In this document: one piece after another, positions 30,233 through 42,955 of the stretch
How the letters are laid out: every line of letters starts with the position of its first letter
How positions within the stretch are numbered: position 1 is the stretch's first letter
Source: Woeseiaceae bacterium
Lineage (GTDB): Bacteria; Pseudomonadota; Gammaproteobacteria; Steroidobacterales; Woeseiaceae
Reading direction: 5' to 3'
Assembly: GCA_029243005.1 (NCBI GenBank)
Contig: JAQWSV010000226.1
Span: 1 to 42,955, forward strand
DNA: 42,955 nt
Position numbers and translations under genes: made by a program
Notes under the pieces: model-generated
Seen by the model: only the letters and a program-made list of their open reading frames with translations
What the model was told of the DNA's origin: nothing
Database searches by the model: none

Positions 30233-30346
30233 TTAGCCCTGACGCTGCTTATGACGTTTGTCCGTGCAGATAACGCGTACCACGCCGCTTCGGCGGATAA
30301 TCTTACAGTTTCTACACATTTTCTTAACTGATGCTCTGACTTTCAT
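30233..30346 (-). CDS. rpmJ: 50S ribosomal protein L36
   Basis: 37 aa [37 protein letters not shown], between secY and rpsM; too short for the ORF track. Confidence 0.96.
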   Translation of the reverse strand: MKVRASVKKMCRNCKIIRRSGVVRVICTDKRHKQRQG

Positions 30347-30373
30347 AGTCGTCTCCAATAATCCCGATTCGAA

Positions 30374-31735
30374 TTATCGAACCGTGCCACCGCGACCATA
30401 GTTACGCAGGTTGGCCTTTTGCATCATGCCCTCGTACTGATGGCTCATCGCATGCGCCTGCATCTGCGACATGAAGTCCATCGTTACAACGACAAGAATC
30501 AACAATGACGTTCCACCGAAGTTAAATGGCACGCTCGGATAGAACATGCGGAAAATTTCAGGCAACAGGCAGACGCCGGCTATATACAGCGCACCCCAGA
30601 ACGTCAGCCGGGTCAGTACCCGATCGATATATTCCGCCGTCTGGGCACCCGGCCGGATACCCGGAACGAATGCGCCAGATCGCTTCAGATTATCGGCCGT
30701 ATCCTTCGAGTTGTACTGGATCGCCGTATAGAAGAAGCAGAAGAAAATGATGAGCGCCGCGTACAGAATCACGTAGATCGGTTGTCCCGGCCCCAGGTTG
30801 GCACCAATAACCTGCAACGCACTCTGGAATACACCCGGCTGCGCCGACTGCCCAAAGAATTGCGCCACGGTTGCCGGGAACATCAGAATGCTCGAGGCAA
30901 AAATCGGCGGAATTACACCCGCCATGTTGATCTTGAACGGCAGATGCGTACTTTGAGCAGCATACATCTTGCGGCCCTGTTGTCGTCTTGCGTAGTTCAC
31001 CGTAATCCGGCGCTGCGCACGCTCCATGTACACCACGAAAGTCGTTGCCGCGATGCCACCGACCAGGAGCAGGATCGCTGTTGCAGGTGACATCTCACCG
31101 TTACGAACAAGCTCCGCCGTACCAGCGACTGCGGCCGGAAGACCAGCGACAATGCCGGCGAGAATGATCATCGAGATACCGTTACCAATGCCACGTTCCG
31201 TGATCTGCTCACCTAGCCACATCAGGAACATCGTGCCCGTAACCAGCGTGATACATGCCGTAATTAGGAACGTGGGACCCGGCGCGACTACCACGCCTGG
31301 TTGACTCTGCAACCAAGATGCCGCCGCGATTGACTGAAACGATGCCAGTGCAACCGTGCCATAACGGGTGTACTGAATAATCTTACGACGACCCGACTCA
31401 CCTTCTTTTTTCAGCTGCTGCAGCGGCTCCACGAGGTGGCTCGCCATCTGCATGATGATCGATGAAGAGATATACGGCATGATACCGAGCGCAAAGATGC
31501 CGAATCGTGCGAGCGCACCACCAGAGAACAGATTGAACAGCGCCAGCATGTTGCCGGCCTGCTGGTCGAAGAAACTGGCGAGCGCAGCCGGATCCACGCC
31601 AGGCACGGGAATAAACGTGCCAGCACGGAACACGATCAATGCTCCAACAAGGAACAGGATCCGTACTTTAAGCTCTTGCAGCTTGCTACCAGCATTGGCA
31701 GCATCTGCTGGATTAATTTGTGGGCCCTTTGCCAT
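30374..31735 (-). CDS. secY: preprotein translocase subunit SecY
   Basis: [43 protein letters not shown]. Confidence 0.98.
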   Translation of the reverse strand: MAKGPQINPADAANAGSKLQELKVRILFLVGALIVFRAGTFIPVPGVDPAALASFFDQQAGNMLALFNLFSGGALARFGIFALGIMPYISSSIIMQMASHLVEPLQQLKKEGESGRRKIIQYTRYGTVALASFQSIAAASWLQSQPGVVVAPGPTFLITACITLVTGTMFLMWLGEQITERGIGNGISMIILAGIVAGLPAAVAGTAELVRNGEMSPATAILLLVGGIAATTFVVYMERAQRRITVNYARRQQGRKMYAAQSTHLPFKINMAGVIPPIFASSILMFPATVAQFFGQSAQPGVFQSALQVIGANLGPGQPIYVILYAALIIFFCFFYTAIQYNSKDTADNLKRSGAFVPGIRPGAQTAEYIDRVLTRLTFWGALYIAGVCLLPEIFRMFYPSVPFNFGGTSLLILVVVTMDFMSQMQAHAMSHQYEGMMQKANLRNYGRGGTVR

Positions 31736-31803
31736 ATCTTCGTCGTTTTTACCTGAGTTCGTTTATCGCCTGCTGGGCAGGCTCCTACGACACCTCTACA
31801 GTT

Positions 31804-32235
31804 CTATTCGATGGAACCACCGGCGGCTTCAATCGCAGCCCGCGCACCCTTGGTAACAGCCAGGCCCTTGATCTTCACGGCCTTACCCAGTTCACCTGAT
31901 TTGATAACTTTCACCTTGCTGACGCGCGCCGGCACGAGGTGCAGTTTTTTCAGGCAATCCATGTCAATAACGTCATCCATCGGAATTGCAAGTTCATGCA
32001 GTCGCAGTTCCGCCGTATTGCGCGCCATGCGCGAACGGAAACCAACCTTCGGCAGGCGACGCTGCAGCGGCATCTGGCCGCCTTCGAAACCTACTTTGTG
32101 GTAGCCCCCGGAGCGGGCATGCTGGCCCTTCTGGCCACGGCCACAGGTCTTACCCTGGCCGGCAGAGTGGCCGCGACCCAGTCGTTTGCCTACTTTCTTC
32201 GCGCCCTTCCCGGGCGACAATTCATTGAGACGCAT
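31804..32235 (-). CDS. rplO: 50S ribosomal protein L15
   Basis: [37 protein letters not shown]. Confidence 0.98.
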   Translation of the reverse strand: MRLNELSPGKGAKKVGKRLGRGHSAGQGKTCGRGQKGQHARSGGYHKVGFEGGQMPLQRRLPKVGFRSRMARNTAELRLHELAIPMDDVIDMDCLKKLHLVPARVSKVKVIKSGELGKAVKIKGLAVTKGARAAIEAAGGSIE

Positions 32236-32236
32236 C

Positions 32237-32425
32237 TCAAACTTCCTCTACTGAAACGAGGTACGAAACCTTGTTGATCATGCCGCGGTTTTCCGGAGTA
32301 TCCAGAACCGTAACAGCCTGACGAATCTTGCGCAGACCCAGTCCGGCGACACACGCCTTGTGGCTCTTCAGCCTACCAAAGCGGCTCTTCAACAGGGTCA
32401 CTTTCAATTCTTTGGGCTTTGCCAT
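32237..32425 (-). CDS. rpmD: 50S ribosomal protein L30
   Basis: [42 protein letters not shown]. Confidence 0.97.
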   Translation of the reverse strand: MAKPKELKVTLLKSRFGRLKSHKACVAGLGLRKIRQAVTVLDTPENRGMINKVSYLVSVEEV

Positions 32426-32457
32426 CTTTCTATACTCTTACCAATGCCTCGCGTTAC

Positions 32458-32964
32458 TTACGCCAGGATTTCCTTAATCTTCTTGCCGCGCTTCGCCGCA
32501 ATCTGACGCGGCGAATGAATGTTCTTCAGGCCACTGATCGTTGCGCGCACGACGTTAATCGAATTTCGCGACCCATAGCTCTTGGCAAGAACATTACGCA
32601 CACCGGCACATTCAAATACGGCACGCATCGCGCCACCGGCGATGACACCCGTACCTTCAGAGGCCGGCTGCATGTATACGTAGGTGGCGCCGTGGCGGCC
32701 TTTCTTCGCATACTGCAGCGTCTCGTTGGTCAGGTTGACCTTGACCATGTTTTTGCGAGCAGCCTGCATCGCCTTCTGGATCGCAATTGGTACCTCGCGT
32801 GCTTTACCGTACCCAAAGCCCACATGTCCATTGCCGTCCCCAACTACTGTCAGAGCGGTAAAACCGAACTGACGGCCACCCTTGACAACCTTTGCAACGC
32901 GGTTAACGGTGACCAGTTTTTCAATCAGGTCGTCGTTGCTCTGCTGTTGATCGTTTCTTGCCAT
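32458..32964 (-). CDS. rpsE: 30S ribosomal protein S5
   Basis: [42 protein letters not shown]. Confidence 0.98.
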   Translation of the reverse strand: MARNDQQQSNDDLIEKLVTVNRVAKVVKGGRQFGFTALTVVGDGNGHVGFGYGKAREVPIAIQKAMQAARKNMVKVNLTNETLQYAKKGRHGATYVYMQPASEGTGVIAGGAMRAVFECAGVRNVLAKSYGSRNSINVVRATISGLKNIHSPRQIAAKRGKKIKEILA

Positions 32965-32998
32965 ATTTACTATTCAGCCGGCTACCTGCCGGTGCCTT

Positions 32999-33358
32999 TT
33001 AGAATTTCAGTCCTGCTTCCCGAGCCGCATCGGCTAGAGCCTTGACCCGACCGTGATAACGAAATCCCGAACGATCGAATGCGACCGTGTCGATACCCGC
33101 CGCCTTCGCCTTCTCGGCGATGCGTGCGCCAACGATGGCAGCGGCTTCAGAATTGCCAGTACCGTTGGTGCCCTTACGAACGTCCTTTTCCAGCGTCGAC
33201 GCAGACGCCAAAACCGTGCCCCCATCCGGCGCAATGATCTGCGCATAAATGTGGCGCGGCGTGCGGTGTACCGACAACCGGTTTACGGCCAGTTCGTGGA
33301 TTTTGGCGCGCGCTTTGCGGGCACGGCGATGACGATTTTGTTTCTTGTCGAGTTTCAT
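32999..33358 (-). CDS. rplR: 50S ribosomal protein L18
   Basis: [68 protein letters not shown]. Confidence 0.98.
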   Translation of the reverse strand: MKLDKKQNRHRRARKARAKIHELAVNRLSVHRTPRHIYAQIIAPDGGTVLASASTLEKDVRKGTNGTGNSEAAAIVGARIAEKAKAAGIDTVAFDRSGFRYHGRVKALADAAREAGLKF

Positions 33359-33370
33359 GATTCGAACCTA

Positions 33371-33904
33371 TTACTTCTTCTTCGCTTCCTTGATCACTAC
33401 TTGTTCATCGGAGTAGCGCACACCCTTGCCCTTGTAAGGCTCAGGCGGACGATAGCGTCGAATTTCAGCGGCCACCTGGCCAACTTTCTGTTTATCGGTA
33501 CCCTTTACGACCACTTCCGTCTGGCTCGGCGTCTCGACCGAGATGCCTTCAGGCACGTCGTATACGACCGGGTGTGAAAACCCAAGCGTCAGGTTGAGCT
33601 TGTTACCCTGGGCTGCAGCACGATAACCAACGCCAACCAGCTCAAGCTTCTTTTCAAAGCCTTCGCTGACGCCCTGGGCCATGTTCGCAAGCAATGCACG
33701 TGTCGTACCGGCAATCGCGGTTGCGAACCGGGAACCGGAACGCGGGCTGACGCTCACCGTATTGTCTTCCTGCTTCAGTTCGACTTCCGAATTCAGCTCG
33801 ATCGACAACTGACCTTTGCTTCCTTTCATCGAAGCGGTCATTCCCGACAGGTTGAATTCGACGCCCTTCGGCAATTCAACGGGTGCTTTGGCAACTCTGG
33901 ACAT
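33371..33904 (-). CDS. rplF: 50S ribosomal protein L6
   Basis: [38 protein letters not shown]-type C-terminus. Confidence 0.97.
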   Translation of the reverse strand: MSRVAKAPVELPKGVEFNLSGMTASMKGSKGQLSIELNSEVELKQEDNTVSVSPRSGSRFATAIAGTTRALLANMAQGVSEGFEKKLELVGVGYRAAAQGNKLNLTLGFSHPVVYDVPEGISVETPSQTEVVVKGTDKQKVGQVAAEIRRYRPPEPYKGKGVRYSDEQVVIKEAKKK

Positions 33905-33936
33905 ACGCTTAAATCTCTTCTCTGCGGTGACTGCCG

Positions 33937-34332
33937 TTATGAAACGGTGCAAATCACCTCACCACCAACGCCTTTTTCACGGGCCTGGCGGTCGCTCATT
34001 ACTCCAGCCGACGTTGACACAATGGCAATACCCAGACCGCCAAGTACTTTCGGCAGCTCTTCCTTGCCACGGTATACACGCAGGCCCGGCTTGCTAACAC
34101 GCTTGACCACCTCGATGACCGGAGCGCCTTCGAAATACTTCAATTCCACCAACAGCGCCTTCGCTGCACCATCTCCCGACGTTTCAAAGCTCGTAATGTA
34201 GCCTTCGTCCTTGAGAACGTTGGCGATTGCTTCCTTTTCTTTCGAATACGGCATGGAAACACTTACTTTGCGCGCCTTCTGGCCGTTCCGAATTCGGGTC
34301 AGCATATCAGCGATGGGGTCAGTCATACTCAT
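33937..34332 (-). CDS. rpsH: 30S ribosomal protein S8
   Basis: [45 protein letters not shown]. Confidence 0.98.
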   Translation of the reverse strand: MSMTDPIADMLTRIRNGQKARKVSVSMPYSKEKEAIANVLKDEGYITSFETSGDGAAKALLVELKYFEGAPVIEVVKRVSKPGLRVYRGKEELPKVLGGLGIAIVSTSAGVMSDRQAREKGVGGEVICTVS

Positions 34333-34345
34333 GTTTCTTTTTCTC

Positions 34346-34651
34346 CTACCAGCTCGACTTTGTCAGGCCGGGGATTTCACCTTTCATAGCAGCTTCACGG
34401 AGCTTGTTTCGCCCCAAGCCGAACTTGCGATAAACGCCATGCGGACGTCCCGTGATTGAGCAACGATTGCGCTGGCGCGACGGGCTGGAGTCGCGCGGCA
34501 GCGAACTCAGCTTTGCAACAGCAACTGCCCGATCCTCGTCACTCGTATTCAGGTCACAAATGATCTTCTTGAGCTCAGCGCGTTTTACAGCGTGACGAGC
34601 AACAAGCTTTGCTCGCTTCGCTTCTCTCGCAATCATTGATTTCTTTGCCAC
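34346..34651 (-). CDS. rpsN: 30S ribosomal protein S14
   Basis: [47 protein letters not shown]. Confidence 0.98.
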   Translation of the reverse strand: MAKKSMIAREAKRAKLVARHAVKRAELKKIICDLNTSDEDRAVAVAKLSSLPRDSSPSRQRNRCSITGRPHGVYRKFGLGRNKLREAAMKGEIPGLTKSSW

Positions 34652-34737
34652 GTTTATAGTCTCTCTGTTCTATTAATTTGGCACACTGGCCAAAAAATGT
34701 AGTCTGCTAATTCAGTCAGTACGCCTGTCAGGTCTCG

Positions 34738-35277
34738 TTACTTCTTAAACGGAAAGTTGAACGCTTCCAAAAGCGCACGACCTTCCTCGGCATTTTTTGC
34801 CGAAGTTGAAATAGTGATGTCGAGACCGCGAATCGTGTCGATCTCATCATAATTTATTTCCGGAAAGATAATCTGCTCGGAAACACCAAGGCTGTAGTTG
34901 CCCTGCTTATCGAACGACTTCGGGTTCAGGCCTCGAAAGTCACTAATACGCGGGATAGAGATATTGACGAGACGATCCAGGAACTCATACATGCGTTCGC
35001 GACGCAGCGTTACTTTGCATCCGATCGGATAGCCGTCACGAATCTTGAAACCTGCGACTGATTTACGCGCCAGGGTCTTGACTGCTTTTTGCCCGGCAAT
35101 CTTTACCATGTCACCGACAGCGTTCTCCAGCACCTTCTTATCTGCCACGGCCTCACCTACGCCCATGTTCAGCGTGATCTTCGTGATGCGCGGCACCTCC
35201 ATCACGTTGGAAAGGCCGAGCTTCTCCTGAATCTGACCTTTCAGTTCGCTGTCGTATTGTTTCTGTAACCTAGCCAT
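34738..35277 (-). CDS. rplE: 50S ribosomal protein L5
   Basis: [43 protein letters not shown]. Confidence 0.98.
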   Translation of the reverse strand: MARLQKQYDSELKGQIQEKLGLSNVMEVPRITKITLNMGVGEAVADKKVLENAVGDMVKIAGQKAVKTLARKSVAGFKIRDGYPIGCKVTLRRERMYEFLDRLVNISIPRISDFRGLNPKSFDKQGNYSLGVSEQIIFPEINYDEIDTIRGLDITISTSAKNAEEGRALLEAFNFPFKK

Positions 35278-35341
35278 GTCTGTCTCTTCTATCTGGAATT
35301 CACCAATCAACTGTCCGCTGGCTCACCCCTTGTAAAATTCT

Positions 35342-35659
35342 CTAAATATCGACGGCCTCACCGCTTGAACGAAAGATGCGCTCCTTCGATCCGTCATCGT
35401 TGACCCGAATACCGACCCGCTCACCCTTCTTGGACTTCGGATTGAAAACCAGCACATTGGAGCTATCCAACGGCATTTCGCGATCAATGATGCCGCCCTG
35501 AACGCCCGCATTCGGGTTCGGCTTCTGATGTTTCTTCGCGATATTCACGCCTTCAACGAGCACGCGATCGTCTTCGATAACCTGCAAGACGGTACCGCGA
35601 CGGCCCTTGTCTTTACCGGTAATGACTACGACTTCGTCGCCTTTTCTGATCTTATTCAT
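35342..35659 (-). CDS. rplX: 50S ribosomal protein L24
   Basis: [24 protein letters not shown]. Confidence 0.98.
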   Translation of the reverse strand: MNKIRKGDEVVVITGKDKGRRGTVLQVIEDDRVLVEGVNIAKKHQKPNPNAGVQGGIIDREMPLDSSNVLVFNPKSKKGERVGIRVNDDGSKERIFRSSGEAVDI

Positions 35660-35678
35660 TCATTCAAACCCAGCCGGC

Positions 35679-36047
35679 CTAAAGTACTTCCGGGGCCAGC
35701 GAAATAATCTTCATAAACTGATTCGTCCGCAATTCGCGGGTTACCGGGCCGAAGATACGAGTACCGATTGGCTCGAGGCGCGCGTTCAGCAGCACAGCAG
35801 CATTACCGTCAAAGCGGATCAGCGAGCCGTCTTGTCGCCGAACACCCTTTCGGGTACGCACGACGACAGCGTTGTAAATTTCGCCTTTCTTCACCTTGCC
35901 ACGAGGAATCGCATCCTTGACACTGACCTTGATGACGTCGCCGACAGCAGCATATCGGCGCTTCGATCCACCAAGCACCTTGATGCACTGTATGCGTCTT
36001 GCGCCCGAGTTATCGGCCGCATCGAGGACTGTTTGCATCTGAATCAT
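35679..36047 (-). CDS. rplN: 50S ribosomal protein L14
   Basis: [27 protein letters not shown]. Confidence 0.98.
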   Translation of the reverse strand: MIQMQTVLDAADNSGARRIQCIKVLGGSKRRYAAVGDVIKVSVKDAIPRGKVKKGEIYNAVVVRTRKGVRRQDGSLIRFDGNAAVLLNARLEPIGTRIFGPVTRELRTNQFMKIISLAPEVL

Positions 36048-36087
36048 GGTTTTATTCCGTCACTCAAACTCTTTATTTCTTCGCTTG

Positions 36088-36360
36088 CTACTCGGGCGCA
36101 CGTTCTACGATGTCGACAACGCACCACGACTTATTCCTAGCTATCGGGCGGCACTCGCTAATTGCGACGCGGTCGCCGATCTTGCACTCGTTGTTCTCAT
36201 CGTGAGCCATAAGTTTGGTCGTACGACGGATATATTTGCCGACAACTGGATGTTTCTGCAGACGCTCGATGGCCACTGATACCGTCTTATCCATCTTGTC
36301 GCTGACAACACGGCCAACGATCTTGCGCTGAACTTTCTGCTCTGTCGCTTGCTCGTTCAT
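36088..36360 (-). CDS. rpsQ: 30S ribosomal protein S17
   Basis: [44 protein letters not shown]. Confidence 0.97.
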   Translation of the reverse strand: MNEQATEQKVQRKIVGRVVSDKMDKTVSVAIERLQKHPVVGKYIRRTTKLMAHDENNECKIGDRVAISECRPIARNKSWCVVDIVERAPE

Positions 36361-36563
36361 TCGTTTTCACTCTTCGCTCTGAGTTCCGACATCACCGTCT
36401 TCACCCGTGCTATGTTTTTCTTCACGCGACCGTATTCATGTGGCCGATTCAGCTCGCCTGTGGCCCGTTGCATCCGCAGATTGAACTGTTCGCGGCGCAA
36501 GTCCAAAAGCTCCTGATTGAGTTCGTCCACTGATTTTTTTCTCAGGTCTTCAGCATTCATCAC
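36357..36563 (-). CDS. rpmC: 50S ribosomal protein L29
   Basis: [35 protein letters not shown]. Confidence 0.97.
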   Translation of the reverse strand: MMNAEDLRKKSVDELNQELLDLRREQFNLRMQRATGELNRPHEYGRVKKNIARVKTVMSELRAKSENE

Positions 36564-36973
36564 ATCACCTGCCGCGATACAAAGGTGGTTGGGAACGGCA
36601 GTTTGGCGGCTGCGAGCCGGAAAGCCTCTCGAGCAACCTCTTCCGTGACACCTTCCATTTCATAGAGCACCCGGCCTGGCTGGATCTGACACACCCAGTA
36701 CTCAACGTTGCCCTTACCCTTGCCCTGACGAACCTCGAGGGGCTTCTTCGTGATCGGCTTGTCCGGAAACACACGAATCCAGATCTTGCCGCCACGCTTG
36801 ATATGACGGGTCATCGCACGACGCGCCGCCTCAATCTGGCGTGCCGTCAACCTTCCACGCTCAGTGGCCTTCAAACCAAACTCACCGAAGGCGACCGTGC
36901 TGCCACGCAATGCGAGGCCACGATTACGACCCTTCATCTGCTTGCGAAACTTAGTTCTCTTTGGCTGTAACAT
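36560..36973 (-). CDS. rplP: 50S ribosomal protein L16
   Basis: [24 protein letters not shown]. Confidence 0.98.
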   Translation of the reverse strand: MLQPKRTKFRKQMKGRNRGLALRGSTVAFGEFGLKATERGRLTARQIEAARRAMTRHIKRGGKIWIRVFPDKPITKKPLEVRQGKGKGNVEYWVCQIQPGRVLYEMEGVTEEVAREAFRLAAAKLPFPTTFVSRQVM

Positions 36974-36994
36974 GACTCTTAATCCAGTGAACGC

Positions 36995-37681
36995 TTACGC
37001 GCCAGCTGCTGCTTCCTTTTCTTCCACCTGCACCACTTCAGGCTTGTCGAAAACCTCGCCCTTAAAGATCCAGACCTTGACGCCGATTACGCCGTACGTC
37101 GTGTGTGCTTCGGCCAAGCCGTAGTCAATATCAGCACGCAAGGTGTGCAGCGGCACGCGACCTTCGCGATACCATTCAGAACGAGCAATTTCTGCGCCGT
37201 TTAATCGACCACCAACTTTGACCTTGATACCCTCAGCACCGACGCGCATGGTGTTGGTTACCGCCCGCTTCATCGCGCGACGGAACATCACACGGCGCTC
37301 CAGCTGCTGCGCAATACCTTCAGCAACCAGTTGTGCGTCGAGCTCCGGCTTTCTGACTTCGGCGATATTGATCCGCACATCGTTGATGTGCATCTTGGTC
37401 ATCTGCGCGACTTCTGCGCGCAGCCTCTCGATGTCTTCGCCTTTCTTCCCAATCACGATGCCGGGGCGTGCCGTATGAATCGTGATGTTAGCCTTCTTCG
37501 ATGGCCGCTCGATGGCAATTCGGCTCACCGACGCGTCCTTGAGCTTCTTTTTTATGAAGTCGCGGACCTGGTGGTCCATGTGCACGTAATGGGAAAACTC
37601 TTTCGAGTCCGCATACCACGTGGACAGCCAGTCTTTGACGATACCTAATCGAATACCTGTTGGATGTACTTTCTGACCCAT
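36995..37681 (-). CDS. rpsC: 30S ribosomal protein S3
   Basis: [24 protein letters not shown]. Confidence 0.98.
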   Translation of the reverse strand: MGQKVHPTGIRLGIVKDWLSTWYADSKEFSHYVHMDHQVRDFIKKKLKDASVSRIAIERPSKKANITIHTARPGIVIGKKGEDIERLRAEVAQMTKMHINDVRINIAEVRKPELDAQLVAEGIAQQLERRVMFRRAMKRAVTNTMRVGAEGIKVKVGGRLNGAEIARSEWYREGRVPLHTLRADIDYGLAEAHTTYGVIGVKVWIFKGEVFDKPEVVQVEEKEAAAGA

Positions 37682-37686
37682 AGTCT

Positions 37687-38019
37687 TTACTCGTCTCCGA
37701 CCTGGATGGTGATGTGGCTATTACGCTTGATAATCCGCGTACCACGACCCTTCGCCCTTGCCCGATAACGTCGGAAAGTCGGCGCTTCATTCACTTCGAT
37801 TGTCGAAATTTTCAATTCATCAATGTCTGCACCATGGTTGTGCTCGGCGTTGGCAATTGCCGACTCGAGCACCTTCTTGACGATAAGTGCACTTTTCTTC
37901 GGCGAGAAGGTAAGGGTCTTCAGCGCCTCATCCACATTCTTGCCGCGGATGGCATCCGCCATCAGCCGGCATTTTTGCGGCGAGATTCGCGCGTAGCGGA
38001 GTGTTGCTGCTACCTGCAT
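37687..38019 (-). CDS. rplV: 50S ribosomal protein L22
   Basis: [45 protein letters not shown]. Confidence 0.97.
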   Translation of the reverse strand: MQVAATLRYARISPQKCRLMADAIRGKNVDEALKTLTFSPKKSALIVKKVLESAIANAEHNHGADIDELKISTIEVNEAPTFRRYRARAKGRGTRIIKRNSHITIQVGDE

Positions 38020-38035
38020 GACTTGCTCCCTCGTC

Positions 38036-38308
38036 CTACTTCGTTTTCCGGTCACCGGAGTGACCTTTGAATGTTCTCGTTACCGCAAACTCACCGAGTT
38101 TGTGGCCAACCATGTTTTCAGAAACCAACACGGGTACGTGCTGCCGGCCGTTGTGAATTGCGATGGTCAACCCAACCATGTCGGGCAACACCATCGAACG
38201 ACGCGACCAGGTTTTGATCGGGCGCCGGTCATTCGTTTTTGCCGCTTCTGCAACTTTCTTCTGGAGGTGCGTGTCAACAAACGGGCCTTTTCTAACTGAA
38301 CGTGGCAT
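38036..38308 (-). CDS. rpsS: 30S ribosomal protein S19
   Basis: [46 protein letters not shown]. Confidence 0.98.
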   Translation of the reverse strand: MPRSVRKGPFVDTHLQKKVAEAAKTNDRRPIKTWSRRSMVLPDMVGLTIAIHNGRQHVPVLVSENMVGHKLGEFAVTRTFKGHSGDRKTK

Positions 38309-38318
38309 TTAAGTTTTC

Positions 38319-39149
38319 CTATTTCTTGCGCTTCCGACGACGAACAATCATGTTGTCCGTACGTTTGTTTGAACGCGTCTTGTAACCTTTGGTCGGCGTA
38401 CCCCATGGGCTAACCGGGTGACGCCCCCCCGACGTACGACCTTCACCACCGCCATGCGGATGATCGACTGGGTTCATCGCAACGCCACGAACCGTCGGTC
38501 GCACACCCCTCCAGCGCTTAGCACCGGCCTTGCCGAGCTTGCGAAGATTGTGCTCACCGTGACCAACCTCACCGACCGTCGCGCGACAGTCATGGTGAAT
38601 CTTCCTCATCTCACCCGAGCGCAGACGGATCGTCGCGTATATACCTTCTCGTGCCGCGAGCTGTGCCGTTCCACCTGCTGAACGAACCAGCTGACCTCCC
38701 TTGCCTGGCTTCATCTCGATATTGTGAATCAGGGTGCCGACCGGGATACTTTTCAACGGCAGCGCGTTGCCCGGCTTGATCGGCGCTTCTTCACCGCTTG
38801 CGATCGGCGTTCCTTCAGCGACACCTTTCGGCGCCAGGATGTAACGACGCTCACCGTCCGCGTACTTGATCAACGCGATATGAGCACTGCGGTTCGGGTC
38901 GTATTCGAGTCGTTCTACGACGCCAGGAACGCCATCCTTATCACGCTTGAAATCGATGATCCGGTAGCGCTGTTTGTGACCACCACCCTGATGACGAACC
39001 GTAATGCGACCATTATTGTTACGGCCACCTTTCTTGGTCTTCTTGTCAACCAGCGCCTCGTGCGGCTTGCCTTTGTGTAGACCCGGTGTACGGACTGCAA
39101 CTTGGAATCTCCGTCCTGCGGACGTCGGTTTTGATTTATGTAATGACAT
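38319..39149 (-). CDS. rplB: 50S ribosomal protein L2
   Basis: [40 protein letters not shown]. Confidence 0.98.
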   Translation of the reverse strand: MSLHKSKPTSAGRRFQVAVRTPGLHKGKPHEALVDKKTKKGGRNNNGRITVRHQGGGHKQRYRIIDFKRDKDGVPGVVERLEYDPNRSAHIALIKYADGERRYILAPKGVAEGTPIASGEEAPIKPGNALPLKSIPVGTLIHNIEMKPGKGGQLVRSAGGTAQLAAREGIYATIRLRSGEMRKIHHDCRATVGEVGHGEHNLRKLGKAGAKRWRGVRPTVRGVAMNPVDHPHGGGEGRTSGGRHPVSPWGTPTKGYKTRSNKRTDNMIVRRRKRKK

Positions 39150-39167
39150 CGTTACTTACCGTTAGCC

Positions 39168-39473
39168 TTATTCGGCACCGAGGAAATCGATGCTGCTGCC
39201 ATCGGACAGCCTGACGTATGCCTTTTTCCAGCTCGCACGACGGCCATGCGTCGAACCGTGGCGCTTCACCTTGCCGCGATAGTTCATGACCTGAACGCTC
39301 TCAACGCTGACCTCAAACAGCACCTCAACGGCCTGCTTAATCTCGGATTTCGTGGCGTCCGTTCGAACTTTGAATACGACCTGGTTCTGTTCGGCAGAGT
39401 AGTGACTCTTTTCCGACAGGTGCGGTCCCTGCAGGACCGTCAAAATTCTTTCCTGGTGTGCTGCGGCACTCAT
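39168..39473 (-). CDS. rplW: 50S ribosomal protein L23
   Basis: [51 protein letters not shown]. Confidence 0.97.
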   Translation of the reverse strand: MSAAAHQERILTVLQGPHLSEKSHYSAEQNQVVFKVRTDATKSEIKQAVEVLFEVSVESVQVMNYRGKVKRHGSTHGRRASWKKAYVRLSDGSSIDFLGAE

Positions 39474-40072
39474 GACAGTCGCTCCTCAATCATCTTCAGC
39501 GCCGGCATGGTCATCAGCACTTTCTCGAAGCGCATCAACACGACCGGATCGATTGATGCCGCGTCGCAAATGCCGACGTCCGGCAGATTGCGCGCCGACA
39601 GGAATACTTTCTCATCGAAGGCTTCGTTCACGATCAATACGTTGTCGAGATCCATTTTCTTCAGCATGCCGGCAAGCCCTTTCGTCTTCGGCGCTTTCAT
39701 CTCGATCGAATCCGTAATGATCAGGCGATCCTGGCGTACGAGCTCTGACAACACTGCACGCAGCGCTGCCTTGTACATCTTTTTGTTTACCTTCTGGCTA
39801 TAGTCCCGCGGCTTGGCTGCGAACGCGCGGCCACCACCGACCCAGATCGGGCTGCGAATGGTGCCTGCGCGTGCCCGGCCCGTACCTTTCTGACGCCACG
39901 GCTTGGCGCCGCCGCCTCGAGCCGCTGCACGATTCTTCTGTGCTTTGGTTCCGGCACGTCCGCCAGCGAGAAACGCGGTAACTACCTGGTGTACGAGTGC
40001 TTCGTTGAAATCTGCGCCGAACGCCGAATCAGCAACGTCTACGGTGCCACTGCCTGTTGTCTTAAGCTTCAT
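39470..40072 (-). CDS. rplD: 50S ribosomal protein L4
   Basis: [38 protein letters not shown]. Confidence 0.98.
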   Translation of the reverse strand: MKLKTTGSGTVDVADSAFGADFNEALVHQVVTAFLAGGRAGTKAQKNRAAARGGGAKPWRQKGTGRARAGTIRSPIWVGGGRAFAAKPRDYSQKVNKKMYKAALRAVLSELVRQDRLIITDSIEMKAPKTKGLAGMLKKMDLDNVLIVNEAFDEKVFLSARNLPDVGICDAASIDPVVLMRFEKVLMTMPALKMIEERLS

Positions 40073-40728
40073 GATGGCACCCTCGCTTTGACTGCGGGCT
40101 GCACCACTACGCGACCGCCTTTATGCCCGGGTACCGCACCCCTGATCAGCAGCAGGTTACGTTCGCCATCAACGCGGACCACTTCAAGATTCTGTGCTGT
40201 GCGACGCACGTTACCCATATGGCCGGACATCTTCTTGCCCTTGAATACGCGACCCGGCGTCTGGTTCTGACCAATAGAGCCCGGTGCGCGGTGCGCAAGC
40301 GAGTTGCCGTGAGTAGCGTCCTGGGTGCTAAAATTATGGCGTTTTACGGTACCGGCGAAGCCTTTACCGATGGAGGTGCCAATGACATCGACCTTCTGGC
40401 CGACTTCGAAGAGATCAACCTTAATTTCCTGACCTGCTTCGAATTTCCCCTCTTCAGGCTGCTCATCAGCACCGAGGCGGAATTCCGTGATTAGGTTGCC
40501 GGCTTCGACCTTCGCCTTAGCGAAGTGGCCGGCTTCAGGTTTGGACACGCGGGACGCTTTGCGCGCACCTGCAGTCACCTGCAACGCGCGATAGCCATCG
40601 TTTTCCACGGTCTTCACCTGTGTGATCCGGTTTGGCTGTGCCTCGATTACGGTGACTGGGATCGAGATCCCGTCTTCTGTAAAGACACGTGTCATGCCGC
40701 GCTTGCGGCCAACAAGACCCATTGTCAT
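40069..40728 (-). CDS. rplC: 50S ribosomal protein L3
   Basis: [63 protein letters not shown]. Confidence 0.97.
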   Translation of the reverse strand: MTMGLVGRKRGMTRVFTEDGISIPVTVIEAQPNRITQVKTVENDGYRALQVTAGARKASRVSKPEAGHFAKAKVEAGNLITEFRLGADEQPEEGKFEAGQEIKVDLFEVGQKVDVIGTSIGKGFAGTVKRHNFSTQDATHGNSLAHRAPGSIGQNQTPGRVFKGKKMSGHMGNVRRTAQNLEVVRVDGERNLLLIRGAVPGHKGGRVVVQPAVKARVPS

Positions 40729-41062
40729 CTCAAAAACCTCACACCGACTCCGATTGGCCGGCGCCATTCTTAAATTCAGGTCTAACTTTTCAATTCATTT
40801 TTGCTGCACTGGCTACGGTTGGTCAGTGCTGTCTTTTCTCGCGTTCCTTCTAGACACGAGAAAGGGCCAGCCAACGTCTGGAACATTTGCCCTGTTCCGT
40901 GACTTTTGGAGCTGACCCCAATCCGGTCAAACCGGCGGTCCGGGATTTGCCGAGTACGCCTTCGGTTTCCTGGCGACCTAACATTAAGCGCCACAAGGCT
41001 TGAGCCGTGTGACGCCGTTTACCGAACCTGGCCGATTCCCGGACCGGCCAGACCCTGCGAGC
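40729..41062 (-). promoter_or_regulatory. long structured 5' leader of the rplC-... transcript (putative)
   Basis: No credible ORF; perfect inverted repeats at 40806-40811/40824-40829 (GCACTG/CAGTGC), 40835-40841/40857-40863 (TTTCTCG/CGAGAAA), 40880-40885/40893-40898 (GGAACA/TGTTCC), 40923-40927/40931-40935 (CCGGT/ACCGG). Confidence 0.5.
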
Positions 41063-41067
41063 CCGCC

Positions 41068-41095
41068 ATTATACTGTGGCAAAGCTTCGATTCAA
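41068..41095 (-). promoter_or_regulatory. sigma70-type promoter driving rplC onward
   Basis: Minus strand TTGAAT (41095-41090) - 16 bp - TATAAT (41073-41068). Confidence 0.75.
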
Positions 41096-41213
41096 GTATT
41101 TTGTAACATTATTTTTACCCTGAGAATCAATTACTTAGGGCAAAAAAAAAGGCTCAGTGGTGGATGGTCGACGAGCAGCCCGAGAAATACGGCTAATTCA
41201 GCTTGATTCGGAC

Positions 41214-41280
41214 ATCCACGCCCATTCTGCCTACGGCGAAAAGCGGTGACGCTCCCGGCGGGCGTGGATTGATCTTTAAT
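41214..41280. repeat. structured element copy 2 (stem ATCCACGCCC/GGGCGTGGAT plus GGATTGATCTTTAAT)
   Basis: 10-bp perfect inverted repeat 41214-41223/41260-41269, followed by the 15-mer shared with copy 1. Confidence 0.55.
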
Positions 41281-41294
41281 AACCTGGCCCGGGA

Positions 41295-41609
41295 TCAGTT
41301 CAATTTAATCTGAACGTCCACTCCCGCAGGTAGTTCAAGTTTCATGAGCGCATCGACCGTCTTGTCAGTCGGATCAACGATATCCATCAGCCGCTTGTGG
41401 GTGCGGATCTCGTACTGATCTCGAGCGTCTTTATTGACGTGTGGACTGATCAGGATAGTGTAACGCTCCATCTTCATCGGCAGGGGAATTGGGCCCTTGA
41501 CCGTCGCGCCAGTGCGCTTGGCGGTATCCACAATTTCACGCGCCGAGTTATCGATCAGCCGATGATCAAACGCCTTTAGGCGAATTCGTATGTTTTGGTT
41601 AGTTGGCAC
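41295..41609 (-). CDS. rpsJ: 30S ribosomal protein S10
   Basis: [39 protein letters not shown]. Confidence 0.98.
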   Translation of the reverse strand: MPTNQNIRIRLKAFDHRLIDNSAREIVDTAKRTGATVKGPIPLPMKMERYTILISPHVNKDARDQYEIRTHKRLMDIVDPTDKTVDALMKLELPAGVDVQIKLN

Positions 41610-41749
41610 GCTTGGCTTCCCGTTTCTTTAATGGACTGATGCGCTTTCGAAAACTGTAGTTCACGCGCCGACATAGTCGATGCGTCAACCCAGCGCAACA
41701 CGATGTGCTACGACAGTTTCGCGCTCCACGCACTCAATCGAAGTTTCTG

Positions 41750-42940
<1,191 letters not shown>

Positions 42941-42955
42941 ATCCCTTATCTCGTG

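Overview
This 42,955-bp window looks like a chromosomal segment of a gamma-proteobacterium-like organism (inferred from gene content only). It has three parts. (1) About 1-9 kb: core and repair genes: miaB (truncated by the window edge), ssb, an MFS transporter, uvrA, slyX and uup. (2) About 9-27 kb: an accessory stretch, mostly on the minus strand. It holds an FMN-dependent alpha-hydroxyacid dehydrogenase with an embedded CxxCH motif, upp, csaA, four intact GNAT acetyltransferases, an alcohol dehydrogenase, crcB, a MIP channel, carbonic anhydrase, an AhpD-like protein, trpS, ggt, pepQ and an SDR. It also has an unusual density of decayed small genes that the ORF track does not show: DUF1801-like, OsmC-like, two GNATs, a VOC/glyoxalase, an internally deleted arsC scar, and a DUF3291-like gene with one in-frame TAG. 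(3) About 27-43 kb: the tuf-S10-spc-alpha ribosomal super-cluster, complete from tuf to rplQ on the minus strand, including the short rpmJ missing from the ORF track. The most interesting non-coding signals are: (a) rpsJ and rplC are about 0.57 kb apart, with a near-consensus sigma70 promoter and a roughly 330-nt hairpin-rich leader in the gap; (b) a two-copy structured element sharing an exact 15-mer next to a stem with a compensatory base-pair change, one copy 3' of rplQ and one 3' of rpsJ. I found no CRISPR array, tRNA, rRNA, transposase or convincing multi-gene defence system. All homology calls are from recognising motifs by eye; no searches were run.
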